From the NCBI RefSeq assembly GCF_001428045.1, contig NZ_LMSD01000040.1, forward strand, positions 1 to 59,132: a stretch of 59,132 nucleotides of DNA, given 5' to 3'. Made by a program: the position numbers and the translations under genes. The stretch is from Paenibacillus sp. Soil750 (GTDB lineage Bacteria > Bacillota > Bacilli > Paenibacillales > NBRC-103111). Each line of letters begins with the position of its first letter. Within the stretch, counting starts at the first letter, position 1. The notes below the pieces were generated by a model that searched no databases, was not told the origin of the DNA, and worked only from the letters and a program-made list of their open reading frames with translations. Below are positions 16,923 through 26,467 of this stretch, in pieces.

Positions 16923-16973
16923 AAAAGAAGAAGCTCCCCTTTTGACCAGTGGTCAAGGGGAGCTTCTTCTTTG
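16923..16973. terminator. Bidirectional terminator between the subtilase and argS
   Basis: AAAGAAGAAGCTCCCCTT and its near-perfect inverse (AAGGGGAGCTTCTTCTTT) form a stem of more than 18 bp, with A-rich and T-rich flanks. It serves the convergent genes on both sides. Confidence 0.92.
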
Positions 16974-16985
16974 TTTGAGCGGGTG

Positions 16986-18659
16986 TTACATCCGCTCAGG
17001 GGCGGATACGCCAACCATGCGAAGCGTGTTGGCTAGGGTCGTGCGCAGCGCGCCGAGCAAGGCGAGGCGTGCTTGGGTCAAGGCTGCGTCATCTGTAATG
17101 ACGTAGTGGCCTCTATAGTAGCTATGGAACTGGCTTGCCAGTTCGTACACATAGCGGATCAAGCGGTGCGGCGCATACTGCTCAGCCGCAATGGCGATCT
17201 CTTCCGGAAGCTCGCCGATCTTGCGCAGCAAGTCGAACTCGGCTTCCGAAGACAGCTGGGACAGGTCCACTTGTTCCAGTGGAAGCACTTGAACTCCTTG
17301 CTCTTCCGCCTGGCGGAAGATGCTGCAAATCCGTGCGTGGGCATATTGCACATAGAACACGGGGTTTTCATTGGACTGGGAAACGGCCAAGTCCATGTCA
17401 AAATCCAAATGCGAGTCCATACTCCGCATAGCGAAGAAATAACGAATCGGGTCCACACCGACTTCGTCCATCAAGTCTTCCATCGTAACGGCTTTGCCGG
17501 TACGTTTGGACATTTTGACCTTTTCACCATTCTGGAATAGGCTCACCATTTGGGCGATCAGCACGACAAGACGGTCTGCTTCAAAGCCAAGAGCTGTCAT
17601 AGCCGCCTTCATCCGCGGAATGTAGCCATGGTGATCAGCTCCCCAAATATTAATTAAGCGGTCGTAGCCGCGTCCGAATTTATTACGGTGATAAGCGATA
17701 TCTGGCGTAAGGTAGGTGAAGGATCCGTCGTTCTTAATCAGAACACGGTTCTTGTCATCCCCAAGCGGCGTCGTATTCAACCACGTTGCGCCCTCTTCTT
17801 CATAGATATGACCATTATCTCGCAGCTCTTGAAGCACAGGCGGGATAAGGTTGTCTTCATAGATGGACGTCTCGGAGAACCAATGGTCAAAATGAACACC
17901 AAAGCGGCCTAAGTCGCGTTTGATTTTATCGAGCTCTTTCTCAAGTCCATACGTACGGAAATAAGCACGACGCTCTTCATCCGACAAACTCAGTAGACGG
18001 TCGCCTTCTGTAGCTGCAAGTTCCGTTGCAAAGCCTTTGATATCTTCACCAAAGTAGCCATCCTCTGGCATTTCTGCTTCTTGACCAAGCGCTTGTAGAT
18101 AACGTGCTTCAATGGATTTTGCCAAATTGACGACTTGATTACCCGCATCATTGATGTAGTATTCACGAGATACGTTGTAGCCAGCAAGATCCAGTACGTT
18201 ACATAGCACGTCGCCTACGGCTGCGCCACGGGCATGTCCCAAGTGGAGGGAACCTGTAGGATTCGCGCTAACGAACTCTACTTGCACTTTGAGCCCTTGT
18301 CCTACGTTTGATTCTCCATAGCGTTCACCAAGCTTCGCCACATCAGCAATCACCGGGTAGAGGTAGACTTGATTCATTTTAAAATTGATAAAGCCCGGGC
18401 CCGCAATTTCCGCTTGCGCAATACTCGCTGCATCCTTATTCAGGTTGGCGATGATTTGCTCGGCAATTTGTCTCGGATTCTGCTTCGCAATACGCGTCAG
18501 CTGCATCGCTACATTCGTCGCGAAATCGCCATGTGTCTTCTCTTTCGGTACTTCCAGAATGATTTCTGGCAACTGCTCTTCGGAGACGATACCCGCCGCT
18601 AGAACAGCCTCTTTAATTGCTTGCTTCACTTTCGCTTTCACTTCGTTAAGAACATCCAT
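16986..18659 (-). CDS. argS: Arginyl-tRNA synthetase
   Basis: A 557-residue class I synthetase charging tRNA-Arg. It shows the N-terminal Add-1 domain, the HIGH motif as HLGH (SANPTGSLHLGHARGA, about 130), KMSK (KMSKRTGKAV, about 390) and the C-terminal DALR anticodon-binding helices. It starts behind CAGGAGGAG, five bases after the stop of the DUF1934 gene, so the two are translationally coupled. The same pair (ywiB-argS) occurs in B. subtilis. Confidence 0.97.
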   Translation of the reverse strand: MDVLNEVKAKVKQAIKEAVLAAGIVSEEQLPEIILEVPKEKTHGDFATNVAMQLTRIAKQNPRQIAEQIIANLNKDAASIAQAEIAGPGFINFKMNQVYLYPVIADVAKLGERYGESNVGQGLKVQVEFVSANPTGSLHLGHARGAAVGDVLCNVLDLAGYNVSREYYINDAGNQVVNLAKSIEARYLQALGQEAEMPEDGYFGEDIKGFATELAATEGDRLLSLSDEERRAYFRTYGLEKELDKIKRDLGRFGVHFDHWFSETSIYEDNLIPPVLQELRDNGHIYEEEGATWLNTTPLGDDKNRVLIKNDGSFTYLTPDIAYHRNKFGRGYDRLINIWGADHHGYIPRMKAAMTALGFEADRLVVLIAQMVSLFQNGEKVKMSKRTGKAVTMEDLMDEVGVDPIRYFFAMRSMDSHLDFDMDLAVSQSNENPVFYVQYAHARICSIFRQAEEQGVQVLPLEQVDLSQLSSEAEFDLLRKIGELPEEIAIAAEQYAPHRLIRYVYELASQFHSYYRGHYVITDDAALTQARLALLGALRTTLANTLRMVGVSAPERM

Positions 18660-18664
18660 TTGTC

Positions 18665-19075
18665 TTACTCCTCCTGAATTAACAACTTGATTCGATAGGC
18701 TCCTGTATGTGTGCCTGATGCATATAGATCATAGCTCCACCTCGTAATACCAATCCCATGGATGGCTTCCGAAGTCAGCTTGTGCGTCTCAATTTCCAGT
18801 TCCATTCGGAGCTGTGGTGTGTGATAAAAGCCCGTCCGCTTCTCTCCAGGAACGAAGGTTTGCTCCGCCTGTACATCCCCTTGGCGAATAATACGGATCT
18901 GATTGTCTTCGAGCTTAATGATCGTCACGGTCCGTCCAAGCTCGTTCGGCTCTTCTTCATAGCGGATATAGGTATGATCGCCTTTGCGATAAAGATCCCC
19001 GCGCGCCTTCTGCACCGTGGTCTCACTCCCGCTTCGACTTTCGATTCGAATCCGCACCCGCTGCTTGTCCGTCAT
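18665..19075 (-). CDS. ywiB: DUF1934 family protein (YwiB-like)
   Basis: A 136-residue beta-rich cytoplasmic protein, MTDKQRVRIRIESRSGSE..., of the lipocalin-like DUF1934/YwiB family, whose role is not known. The start is ATG 19075 with AGGGG upstream; an upstream GTG extension adds only basic residues. It is joined to argS, whose ribosome site overlaps its 3' end. This coupling is conserved in Firmicutes, but the functional link is unknown. Confidence 0.85.
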   Translation of the reverse strand: MTDKQRVRIRIESRSGSETTVQKARGDLYRKGDHTYIRYEEEPNELGRTVTIIKLEDNQIRIIRQGDVQAEQTFVPGEKRTGFYHTPQLRMELEIETHKLTSEAIHGIGITRWSYDLYASGTHTGAYRIKLLIQEE

Positions 19076-19230
19076 GATTCGATAATCCCCTCTTCTTCTG
19101 TTGCTACGAATGACAACTCGTGTCACAACGTAGGCATGTTAGCTAATAGTTTATATGAAAGGATAAGTAAATTCAATGCATGGAGGGGGATTGAACGGCT
19201 AGGAGACGAGTTCGTGATTGTGACAATATG

Positions 19231-19272
19231 AAAAAAGCCTCCTGATCCGTTAGAAAACGGACTTGGAGGCTC
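19231..19272 (-). terminator. Terminator of the DinB gene
   Basis: On the minus strand AGCCTCC/GGAGGCT with an inner CCGTT/AACGG stem is followed by six T, just after the DinB stop. Confidence 0.9.
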
Positions 19273-19277
19273 ATGTG

Positions 19278-19781
19278 TTATAACGTTGGAACTGGTCTAC
19301 CGATAGCTGCCCATTGCTCTTTGGCTGGTCCATAGGCGCCGATAACCGAAAGTCCTGCCTGACGCATCAGAATCGTCAACTGACCACGATGGTGAATTTC
19401 ATGCTTCAAGAAGCTGTATAGTGTTGTGCCGATCGTCCAAGGCATCCCGAACATCGTAACAACATCTTGCAAATTCTCGTCCGTCCATTGCGTGCGAATC
19501 GCGTTAAGTATGTTCTGTGTCGTTGTTCGATACGCGTCTGCAATGACTGCTGCCTGAGCAGGTGGGGCACTTATAGCAGCGGGCGATTCGAATTTCAACC
19601 CCGTCCCGTATAGCATACCGCGTTCTGCGTGGACCAGATGCCAGGCAATATAACCAAGAGGACGGTAGCCTTCGGCTTGAATTTGGTTTAGGGACTCATC
19701 TGTTAATGTATCCAGCAGCTGCTGGGTTGTAGCCGATTCCATTTGGTATTCTTGGATAAAGCTCTCAATCGTTGTAAACAT
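19278..19781 (-). CDS. DinB family metal-dependent protein
   Basis: A 167-residue four-helix DinB/YfiT-like protein. Likely metal ligands are His in GYIAWHLVHAERG (about residue 50) and the HEIHHRGQL motif (about 130), which is a family signature. Members include thiol-dependent S-transferases for bacillithiol or mycothiol as well as proteins of unknown role; which applies here cannot be told. It stands alone with its own terminator. A second DinB protein is encoded at 36792-37280, in the heme operon. Confidence 0.85.
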   Translation of the reverse strand: MFTTIESFIQEYQMESATTQQLLDTLTDESLNQIQAEGYRPLGYIAWHLVHAERGMLYGTGLKFESPAAISAPPAQAAVIADAYRTTTQNILNAIRTQWTDENLQDVVTMFGMPWTIGTTLYSFLKHEIHHRGQLTILMRQAGLSVIGAYGPAKEQWAAIGRPVPTL

Positions 19782-19829
19782 ATATAAAACCTCCTAGGGG
19801 TAGTGGTGGTACAGGCTCGCTTGTACTTG

Positions 19830-19871
19830 GTGCTAGTGCTAGTGCTCGTGCTGCTGCTCGCGCTAGTGCGA
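19830..19871 (+). repeat. Seven imperfect copies of the hexamer GTGCTN
   Basis: From 19830 the sequence reads GTGCTA, GTGCTA, GTGCTC, GTGCTG, CTGCTC, GCGCTA, GTGCGA in a strict 6-base period. It lies in the gap upstream of the DinB gene and has no open frame with a ribosome site. It is a short tandem repeat likely to vary in copy number. The rest of the 400-base gap (to the speE terminator) holds nothing I recognise. Confidence 0.7.
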
Positions 19872-20112
19872 TTCATGTCCTGTCCTTATGTTTACAGTAT
19901 AGCTAGGTGCTACTGACAGCTGTATGGCAGTGTTTGAAATTTGTTTAAGGGAGAATTGTTACTTGAAGGAACGTAACAGAGGTTAGTTGAGTTGGGGGAG
20001 CGCCGAGGGCATGAAAGGGAACGTCAGTGCGCCATTTGACTCAAAAGCAGCTGAACGTAGTGCGTCAGTGAGTAACTATTGGTTATTGGATTTGGGTCCG
20101 TGGACAACACGC

Positions 20113-20140
20113 AAAAAAGGAAGCCAACAAATTGGCTCCC
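20113..20140 (-). terminator. Terminator of speE
   Basis: On the minus strand GGGAGCCAA-TTTG-TTGGCTTCC is followed by six T, about 45 bases beyond the speE stop. Confidence 0.88.
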
Positions 20141-20185
20141 TCTTCTGTTCAAATCCTATTTATCCGCGATACCCGATACCGCAGC

Positions 20186-21013
20186 TTATTTAATCAAATC
20201 TTCAACGAATTTAGGCAGCACGAACGCTGCTTTGTGCAAGCGTGGTGTGTAGTATTTCGTTGGGAATTCTGGGATTGCTGATTCTTCTACTTGAAGAGGA
20301 TCGTGCTTTTTGCTGCCCATTGTGAATGTCCACAAACCACTTGGGTACGTAGGGATATTCGCACTGTATACACGAACGATCGGGAAAATTTCTTTCACGT
20401 CGCGATTTACCGTTTGGATCAAATCTGCTTTGAACCATGGGTTATCCGTTTGAGCCACGAAGATTCCGTCTTCTTTTAACGCATCGAAGATGCCTTGGTA
20501 GAAGCCTTTGGAGAACAGCTCAACAGCTGGGCCTACAGGCTCTGTGGAATCAACCATGATGACATCGTAGGTGTTTTTGTGATCGTGGATGTGCATGTAA
20601 CCATCATTAACGATAACTTCAACGCGCGGGTTGTCCAATTCGCCAGCGATTGTTGGCAGGTATTTCTTGGAGTACTCGATAACTTTGCCATCGATATCAA
20701 CAAGAACGGCTTTCTTCACTTTCGGGTGCTTCATGATTTCACGAATTACACCGCCATCGCCGCCGCCTACTACGAGTACGTATTCTGGGTTCGGGTGAGT
20801 AACGAGCGCTGGATGAGCAACCATTTCGTGATAAACGAACTCGTCTCTCACTGTTGTCATAACCATGCCGTCTAGTGTAAGCATCGTGCCCCACTCTTCG
20901 GTTTCAATCATGGAAAGATCTTGGAAATCCGTTTGCTCTCTGACGTAAGTCTCCGTGACTTTCGCTGTAATACCGAAGCTATCGGTTTGTTTCTCTGTGT
21001 ACCATAATTCCAT
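20186..21013 (-). CDS. speE: Spermidine synthase (polyamine aminopropyltransferase)
   Basis: A 275-residue enzyme that transfers an aminopropyl group from decarboxylated SAM to putrescine. It starts MELWYTEKQTDSFGIT like other Bacillus SpeE proteins and has the Rossmann nucleotide loop (LVVGGGDGGVIREIMKH) and the catalytic IMVDSTEPVGP loop. The start is ATG 21013 behind AGAAGGG; an earlier ATG lacks a site. No agmatinase gene (speB) follows as it does in B. subtilis. It is divergent from the PBP gene, as in the ywhE-ywhF arrangement. Confidence 0.95.
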   Translation of the reverse strand: MELWYTEKQTDSFGITAKVTETYVREQTDFQDLSMIETEEWGTMLTLDGMVMTTVRDEFVYHEMVAHPALVTHPNPEYVLVVGGGDGGVIREIMKHPKVKKAVLVDIDGKVIEYSKKYLPTIAGELDNPRVEVIVNDGYMHIHDHKNTYDVIMVDSTEPVGPAVELFSKGFYQGIFDALKEDGIFVAQTDNPWFKADLIQTVNRDVKEIFPIVRVYSANIPTYPSGLWTFTMGSKKHDPLQVEESAIPEFPTKYYTPRLHKAAFVLPKFVEDLIK

Positions 21014-21298
21014 ATGTAACCCTTCTTTCGCTTCTCTATTTGGATGAATAATTCCAGACATTCGTTATCACTAACAGTGTTCCACCAGTTGGAAAAGTCA
21101 TACGAGTTTGAGTTGTATTTCCCAGTCCTCTCACACGCACAAATTGTATTATAGTTCATTACCCCCAAAATGCAATATTTTCCTCAATCTTTTGGCCAAT
21201 TAACAAAAAATATTTACAATTCGTTGAATACGGACTGCCATGCTTTTCCATACTGGGTAATAGCGCCTTTGGGCAAGGAGAAAGGAGGCAAGCGAAGC

Positions 21299-23413
21299 AT
21301 GTCCGACAATGAGAATACGAATGAGAAGCCACGCCAACAAACACCAGAAACACAATCGGCCAGACGGAAAGATGATATTCCTGCTTCCATGCGGTGGATG
21401 AGACGAATCAAGAAGACCTTTTCGTTCTTCTTTACCTGCAGCCTATTGATGCTCATCGTGGCCGCTGCCTTTCTAGTTTATTTGCGCTCCCAAACACTTC
21501 CCGTCACCAAAACGATGCAAACCTCCCAGATGTATGATGTACACGGCGAGGTAATTGATACCTTTTATTCAGGGGAAAATCGGCAGGTGGTTTCATTAAG
21601 TGACATCTCACCTTACTTAATACATGCAACGCTCGCCGTGGAGGATCAACATTTCTACGATCATTTCGGCGTGGATATTAAAGCGGTAGCACGCGCAGCC
21701 ATTGTGAATGTTCAAGCGATGGCCAAGGTGCAAGGAGCTGGCACGATCACGCAGCAGTTAGCTCGTAATTTATACTTAACTCATGATCGTACGTGGACCC
21801 GTAAAATCAAAGAAACCGTGTACGCCATTCAAATGGAAATGCAGCTCAGTAAAGATGATATCCTTGCTGATTATTTGAATCAAATCTATTATGGGCATTC
21901 GACCTACGGCATTGAGACTGCGTCTGAGCTTTTCTTCGGCAAGCATGCAAGTGAGTTAACCTTAGCAGAGAGCGCAATGATCGCTGGGGTGCCGAAAGGA
22001 CCGCGTTACTATTCCCCTTATTATGATTTGCAAAATGCGATGGATCGGCAAAAGGTCGTTCTCCAGACGATGGTGAACAGCGGCTTTATTACTCAAAGCG
22101 CCGCTGATGCGGCAGGCAAGGAAAAACTAACGATTCTGCCGTTAACGAAAAAGAAGCCTTCCGCTGCGCCTTATTTCAGGGATTATGTACGTAACCTAGC
22201 GACGGAAAAGCTCGGCATTACAGAAGAACAATTCGATGAAGGCGGCATTCGCATCTATACCACACTGGATAAAAATGCTCAGGAAATTGCGGAGAATGTT
22301 ATCACGAAGCAGCTTGAAGGCAAGCCCGAGTTGCAAGCCGCCTTGGTCGCGGTAGATCCGCGCACGGGTGAAATCAAAGCCATGGTTGGCGGACGCGACT
22401 ACGCGGAAAATCAGTTCAACCGCGTGCTCTCGAATACACGACAGCCAGGGTCTTCTTTTAAACCATTCGTGTATATGGTCGCACTCATGAATGGCTTCAC
22501 ACCTGTCTCCATGGTCAAGAGTGAACCGACTGTATTTACCTATGATGAAGGGCGCCAGCAATATACGCCAAGAAATTTCAATGACCAGTATACCAACGGG
22601 AATATTGATATGCGGCAGGCGATTTCGAAGTCAGATAATATCTATGCGGTGCACACGATTCTCGAGGTGGGTCCACAAAAGGTCATAGACTTCGCACGTA
22701 AGCTCGGGGTTGCTTCGCCAATGAAGCCGCTGCCTTCCTTAGCGCTAGGCTCCTTCCCCGTGAGTCCGCTGGAAATGGCTTCGGCCTTTGCCTCTATTGC
22801 GAATCAGGGTGTGCATCATGAAACGACCGCGATATTGCGAATCGAGGATGCCAATGGGCGAGTCTTATATGAAGCAACACCTAAGGAGGAGCAAGTAATA
22901 CCACCTGCTGTTGCCTACGTGATGACGAATCTCATGGAGAGCGTGTTCGAAGAGGGTGGAACGGGGAACCGTGTAGCCAGTACGATTAAGCGGCCAATCG
23001 CCGGCAAAACGGGTACAACTGATACGGATGCCTGGCTCGTCGGCTTCACGCCGGAGCTTTCCACTGCAGTCTGGGTGGGCTATGACAAGAGCCGCAATAT
23101 CACAACGGTGGAATCCCATCTCGCCTCACCGATCTTCGCGGATTTCACCGAACAGACTTTGGATGCGATTCCGCCGAAGCTGTTCCCGATCCCTGAAGGT
23201 GTGACGACGGTTTACATTGATCCGCTAAGCGGCAAATTGTCTAATGAAGACTGTCCGAATGCCAAAATGGAGGCTTTCCTTACAGGTACTGAACCCACGA
23301 CATATTGTACAGGTAAACCTGCTAATCCAGATGCGGCAGGCGGTCAAAAAGCCGGTTCCAAAGGCGATAACGGCTCTTGGTGGAACGATCTAAAACGTTG
23401 GTGGAACGACTAA
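21299..23413 (+). CDS. pbpG: Class A penicillin-binding protein (PBP2d/PbpG-like)
   Basis: A 704-residue bifunctional peptidoglycan synthase. One transmembrane helix (about 35-58) is followed by a glycosyltransferase 51 domain (VEDQHFYDHFGVD, GAGTITQQLARN) and a transpeptidase with SSFK (PGSSFKPF), SDN and KTGT motifs. The short C-terminus is Gly/Lys/Trp-rich. The start is ATG 21299 with AAAGGAGG upstream; the longer frame is leader. Divergence from speE and the nearby ywhD match the B. subtilis pbpG locus, where PBP2d is made in the forespore. The exact paralogue assignment rests on that synteny. Confidence 0.85.
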   Translation: MSDNENTNEKPRQQTPETQSARRKDDIPASMRWMRRIKKTFSFFFTCSLLMLIVAAAFLVYLRSQTLPVTKTMQTSQMYDVHGEVIDTFYSGENRQVVSLSDISPYLIHATLAVEDQHFYDHFGVDIKAVARAAIVNVQAMAKVQGAGTITQQLARNLYLTHDRTWTRKIKETVYAIQMEMQLSKDDILADYLNQIYYGHSTYGIETASELFFGKHASELTLAESAMIAGVPKGPRYYSPYYDLQNAMDRQKVVLQTMVNSGFITQSAADAAGKEKLTILPLTKKKPSAAPYFRDYVRNLATEKLGITEEQFDEGGIRIYTTLDKNAQEIAENVITKQLEGKPELQAALVAVDPRTGEIKAMVGGRDYAENQFNRVLSNTRQPGSSFKPFVYMVALMNGFTPVSMVKSEPTVFTYDEGRQQYTPRNFNDQYTNGNIDMRQAISKSDNIYAVHTILEVGPQKVIDFARKLGVASPMKPLPSLALGSFPVSPLEMASAFASIANQGVHHETTAILRIEDANGRVLYEATPKEEQVIPPAVAYVMTNLMESVFEEGGTGNRVASTIKRPIAGKTGTTDTDAWLVGFTPELSTAVWVGYDKSRNITTVESHLASPIFADFTEQTLDAIPPKLFPIPEGVTTVYIDPLSGKLSNEDCPNAKMEAFLTGTEPTTYCTGKPANPDAAGGQKAGSKGDNGSWWNDLKRWWND

Positions 23414-23434
23414 CATTCCACTAAATAAAAACAC

Positions 23435-23473
23435 AAAAAGGCAGTACTAAGCGCGTCTTAGTCCTGCCTTTTT
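23435..23473. terminator. Bidirectional terminator between pbpG and ywhD
   Basis: AAAAAGGCAG...CTGCCTTTTT with an inner CTAAG/CTTAG stem forms a long hairpin with A and T flanks, between convergent genes. Confidence 0.9.
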
Positions 23474-23585
23474 GCTGTCCTAGTATATGAGGTAACATAC
23501 ACTAGGGTATAGTATACCCGCTTCGACATTGCGGAACAATGGATGACACATAATGTTCATATTCTCCATATTCGCCGCTTAAAGC

Positions 23586-24077
23586 TTAGGAGAGTGCGTC
23601 CTTGAGGCTTTGATCCGAGCGGTTCCACCAGTCTTCATTGTGCGCAATCAGGCAGTTTCGAAGGGCTGTTCGCTCACTGTCAGACAAGCCCTCTAGGATG
23701 AATTTACGTTTCATTGCGCCGTCCATTTTGTTCACGTGCTCCGCAAGAATCTTCCATCCGCGGCGCGCTTCGGTATCGACTAGCATTTCGCAAGCGGACA
23801 TCCCCGCATAGTACGCGCCCTCTTCTGTCCGATCAACCGCTACCCACACGATCCATGCTTTACGGCCATTCGGGACATCCTCCTTGTTCGTGGAGAACTT
23901 AATCCCTTTCTCGATCTTACTCTTCGCATGAAGAGTTCCTTCATCCAAATACGCTTCATCCCCATCAATAATGATGCCGGAGACGTTACTTAGATCAATA
24001 GCTCCTGCACCGAAGCCTTTGTGATTCACTTTCGAACTTACTATATTTAAGGCCAGCTTCTTCTTATCCGCTTCCAT
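23586..24077 (-). CDS. ywhD: YwhD family protein
   Basis: A 163-residue cytoplasmic protein of the YwhD family, conserved in endospore formers and of unknown function (MEADKKKLALNIVSSKVNHKGFGAGAIDLSNVSG...). The start is ATG 24077 with GGAAGGTG upstream. In B. subtilis it also lies near pbpG and speE. It is divergent from the M1-type peptidase gene, and a dispersed structured repeat lies in the shared upstream region. Confidence 0.88.
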   Translation of the reverse strand: MEADKKKLALNIVSSKVNHKGFGAGAIDLSNVSGIIIDGDEAYLDEGTLHAKSKIEKGIKFSTNKEDVPNGRKAWIVWVAVDRTEEGAYYAGMSACEMLVDTEARRGWKILAEHVNKMDGAMKRKFILEGLSDSERTALRNCLIAHNEDWWNRSDQSLKDALS

Positions 24078-24190
24078 AAGGGCACCTTCCACTCTACATT
24101 AGGTTAATATGACGACATGCTTTCATTGTAGCGAAAGTCTCCCAGTAGAACAAGTGGCGGCGGGCTCCCCTGGACATTTCTCTCCACATT

Positions 24191-24300
24191 AGAAAGTATA
24201 AGTTTTCGGCTGCCGAAAACGTCTTTCTAATTGGCGATAAAACCTTCCTCCTTGAACGCGGTCGCTCATCCTTGAGTTGCCTCGTTTGGGGTTTTCTCAC
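24191..24300. repeat. Dispersed structured repeat, copy 2
   Basis: The second copy of the element at 5214-5360. It opens with a strong nested palindrome: AGAAAG (24191-24196) pairs with CTTTCT (24223-24228), and inside it GTTTTCGG-CTG-CCGAAAAC is perfect. The tail (ATAAAACCTTC, GCGGTCGC, GCCTCG, GGGGTTTT) is shared with copy 1, but the 35-base inner hairpin is absent. It fills most of the 304-base divergent gap between ywhD and the peptidase. Confidence 0.75.
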
Positions 24301-24381
24301 ATTTCTTTCACCTCGCAGAAATATTCCCTAGGTTGTCTACATATACATGCTGTAGATGCTTGTTTAGGCGGGGTGAATCTC

Positions 24382-26382
24382 ATGGATATGAATGCTCTAT
24401 TCAATAGCCGCAAGGTACAGTGGTTTGCTGTCATGCTCCTTGCTGCCGGCGCAGTGTTAATAACGAACACCTTGCTCCCCTCCACTCCAAGAGGGACTGT
24501 TCCTGTCGTCTCTAAAGATGTTCCCCATGTTCAGACACCGGACATGCAGCCTGCAGATAATGGCAAACCGTTAGAAACCTCAACACCACTTAGTTATCGT
24601 ATTGCCGAATATCACATGAATGTTGCCTACACACCAGAAACCCAACAGCTCCAAGGACAACAAACACTCACATGGGAAAATCCTGGCTCAGTTCCTGTAC
24701 AAGACATGTATCTTCACCTCTATCCGAATGCGTTCGCTTCGAAGAAAACGACATTTATGCGCGAATCTGGTGGGAAGCTGCGGGACGACGAAGCGAAAGA
24801 TGAGAGTAGCGGCAGTATGGAACTGCTTTCCGTGAAATCAGATACGGGTGATGATCTCACCAAGCGGATGTCATTCGTACAACCGGATGACGGCAATAAG
24901 GATGACCACACGCTGCTCAAAATACCGTTATCCAAGCCTGTTGGACCTGGAGAAAGTGTAACCATCACAACCGAATTCCTTGTTAAGCTGCCTGCAGCTT
25001 TTGCCAGAATGGGGTATGTCGGTGACTTCGTTATGGCTGGTCAATGGTTTCCGAAGGTTGCTGCCTATGAGCGCAAGGGAACTAGGGGACGAGCTGAGCC
25101 TGGCTGGGATCTCCACCAATACCACGGAAATTCCGAGTTCTATGCGGATTTTGGCATGTACGATGTGAAAATCCAGGTGCCTGCGAATTACATTGTGGCA
25201 GCGACTGGATTTCCTGTTAAACCTGCTGTGACGGACAAGGGCACGAAGACATACCAATTCTATGCCGAGGATGTGCATGACTTCGCCTGGTCAGCCTCTC
25301 CTCATTTCGTCTATGTGGAAGAGCCCTTCTCTGCACCACAAGTTCCAGGGGTAAAAATTAAACTGTATCTGGATCCTAATCATCAAGATTTAAAAGATCG
25401 TTACATGTATGCAGCCAAAAAAGCACTATCCCGTTACAGTCAGTGGTACGGAACGTATCCGTACTCTACCCTCTCGATCGTCGTCCCCCCTCCTGGTGGG
25501 AATGGCGCCGGCGGCATGGAATATCCAACCTTAGTCACCGCATGGGGAGCTAGCGACAAAGATCCAGACTTAGAACTGGAACGCGTCGTCGTCCATGAGA
25601 TCGGTCACCAATTTTTCTATGGGCTCGTTGCCAGCAATGAATTCGAGGAAGCATGGCTCGACGAAGGCTTCACCTCTTATGCAGAGGATAAAGTGATGGA
25701 AGCCGAATACGGTGATGCACCTAATTTGCCTGTCGAATCTAGTTATATCACCTCACCAAATGGACTTCAGAAAGATGCATGGGCTTACACAGGACATGAT
25801 CAATATGCTGAAAATGTGTACACGCGTGGCAAGCTCGTACTCAAAGCAATTGAGCAGCAAGTCGGCACTAAGACAATGGATCGTATCATGAAATCCTATT
25901 TCCAAAAGTGGCAGTTTAAACATCCGTCTACGAATGATTTCCAACAGGTCGTGGAGGAGATTAGTAAAACAGATTGGGATGACTTCTTTAATCAGTATGT
26001 CTATGGCAATCTGATGATGGATTACGCGGTCGAAAGTGTTCATGTAAAACCTCAGGGTACCAAGGGATCCGAGACTTATGAGAGCACGGTCCGCATCATT
26101 AAGCTTGGCGGCAACTCACCGGAAGTGCCGATTCAGTTCCACTTCGCAGATGGTACGACGCTAGATAAAACATGGGATGGCAAGGAAGGCAGCATTGACT
26201 TCAAATTATCACATGCCTCCCCTGTCGACTGGGTGCGAGTCGATCCTAAGTACACACTTATACTCGAAAATAAGCACATCAACAACTTCTATCAAACGCA
26301 ATTAAATACGAAGTGGCAAATTCGGTGGAATCTCGGTATTATTCAATTCCTGCAAGCCATATTTGGCTCAGTCGCCTGGTAA
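24382..26382 (+). CDS. Membrane-anchored M1-family metallopeptidase
   Basis: A 666-residue gluzincin. An N-terminal transmembrane helix (about residues 12-30) is followed by a beta-sandwich domain and the catalytic domain with HEIGHQ...EAWLDE (HExxH, 18 residues, E). The exopeptidase GAMEN motif is replaced by GGMEYPT, which is seen in distant aminopeptidase-N-like relatives. The catalytic domain should face outside. The start is ATG 24382 behind GGCGGGG; the longer open frame is leader. The polytopic membrane protein 85 bases downstream is probably in the same operon. Confidence 0.88.
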   Translation: MDMNALFNSRKVQWFAVMLLAAGAVLITNTLLPSTPRGTVPVVSKDVPHVQTPDMQPADNGKPLETSTPLSYRIAEYHMNVAYTPETQQLQGQQTLTWENPGSVPVQDMYLHLYPNAFASKKTTFMRESGGKLRDDEAKDESSGSMELLSVKSDTGDDLTKRMSFVQPDDGNKDDHTLLKIPLSKPVGPGESVTITTEFLVKLPAAFARMGYVGDFVMAGQWFPKVAAYERKGTRGRAEPGWDLHQYHGNSEFYADFGMYDVKIQVPANYIVAATGFPVKPAVTDKGTKTYQFYAEDVHDFAWSASPHFVYVEEPFSAPQVPGVKIKLYLDPNHQDLKDRYMYAAKKALSRYSQWYGTYPYSTLSIVVPPPGGNGAGGMEYPTLVTAWGASDKDPDLELERVVVHEIGHQFFYGLVASNEFEEAWLDEGFTSYAEDKVMEAEYGDAPNLPVESSYITSPNGLQKDAWAYTGHDQYAENVYTRGKLVLKAIEQQVGTKTMDRIMKSYFQKWQFKHPSTNDFQQVVEEISKTDWDDFFNQYVYGNLMMDYAVESVHVKPQGTKGSETYESTVRIIKLGGNSPEVPIQFHFADGTTLDKTWDGKEGSIDFKLSHASPVDWVRVDPKYTLILENKHINNFYQTQLNTKWQIRWNLGIIQFLQAIFGSVAW

Positions 26383-26467
26383 GGACTTGGCTTACGTCTC
26401 ATGACAAACTCTGAGCGTATCCTTACGATGCTAGTTTTCTAAAGAAAACTTTAAGGAGGAACCCTCG

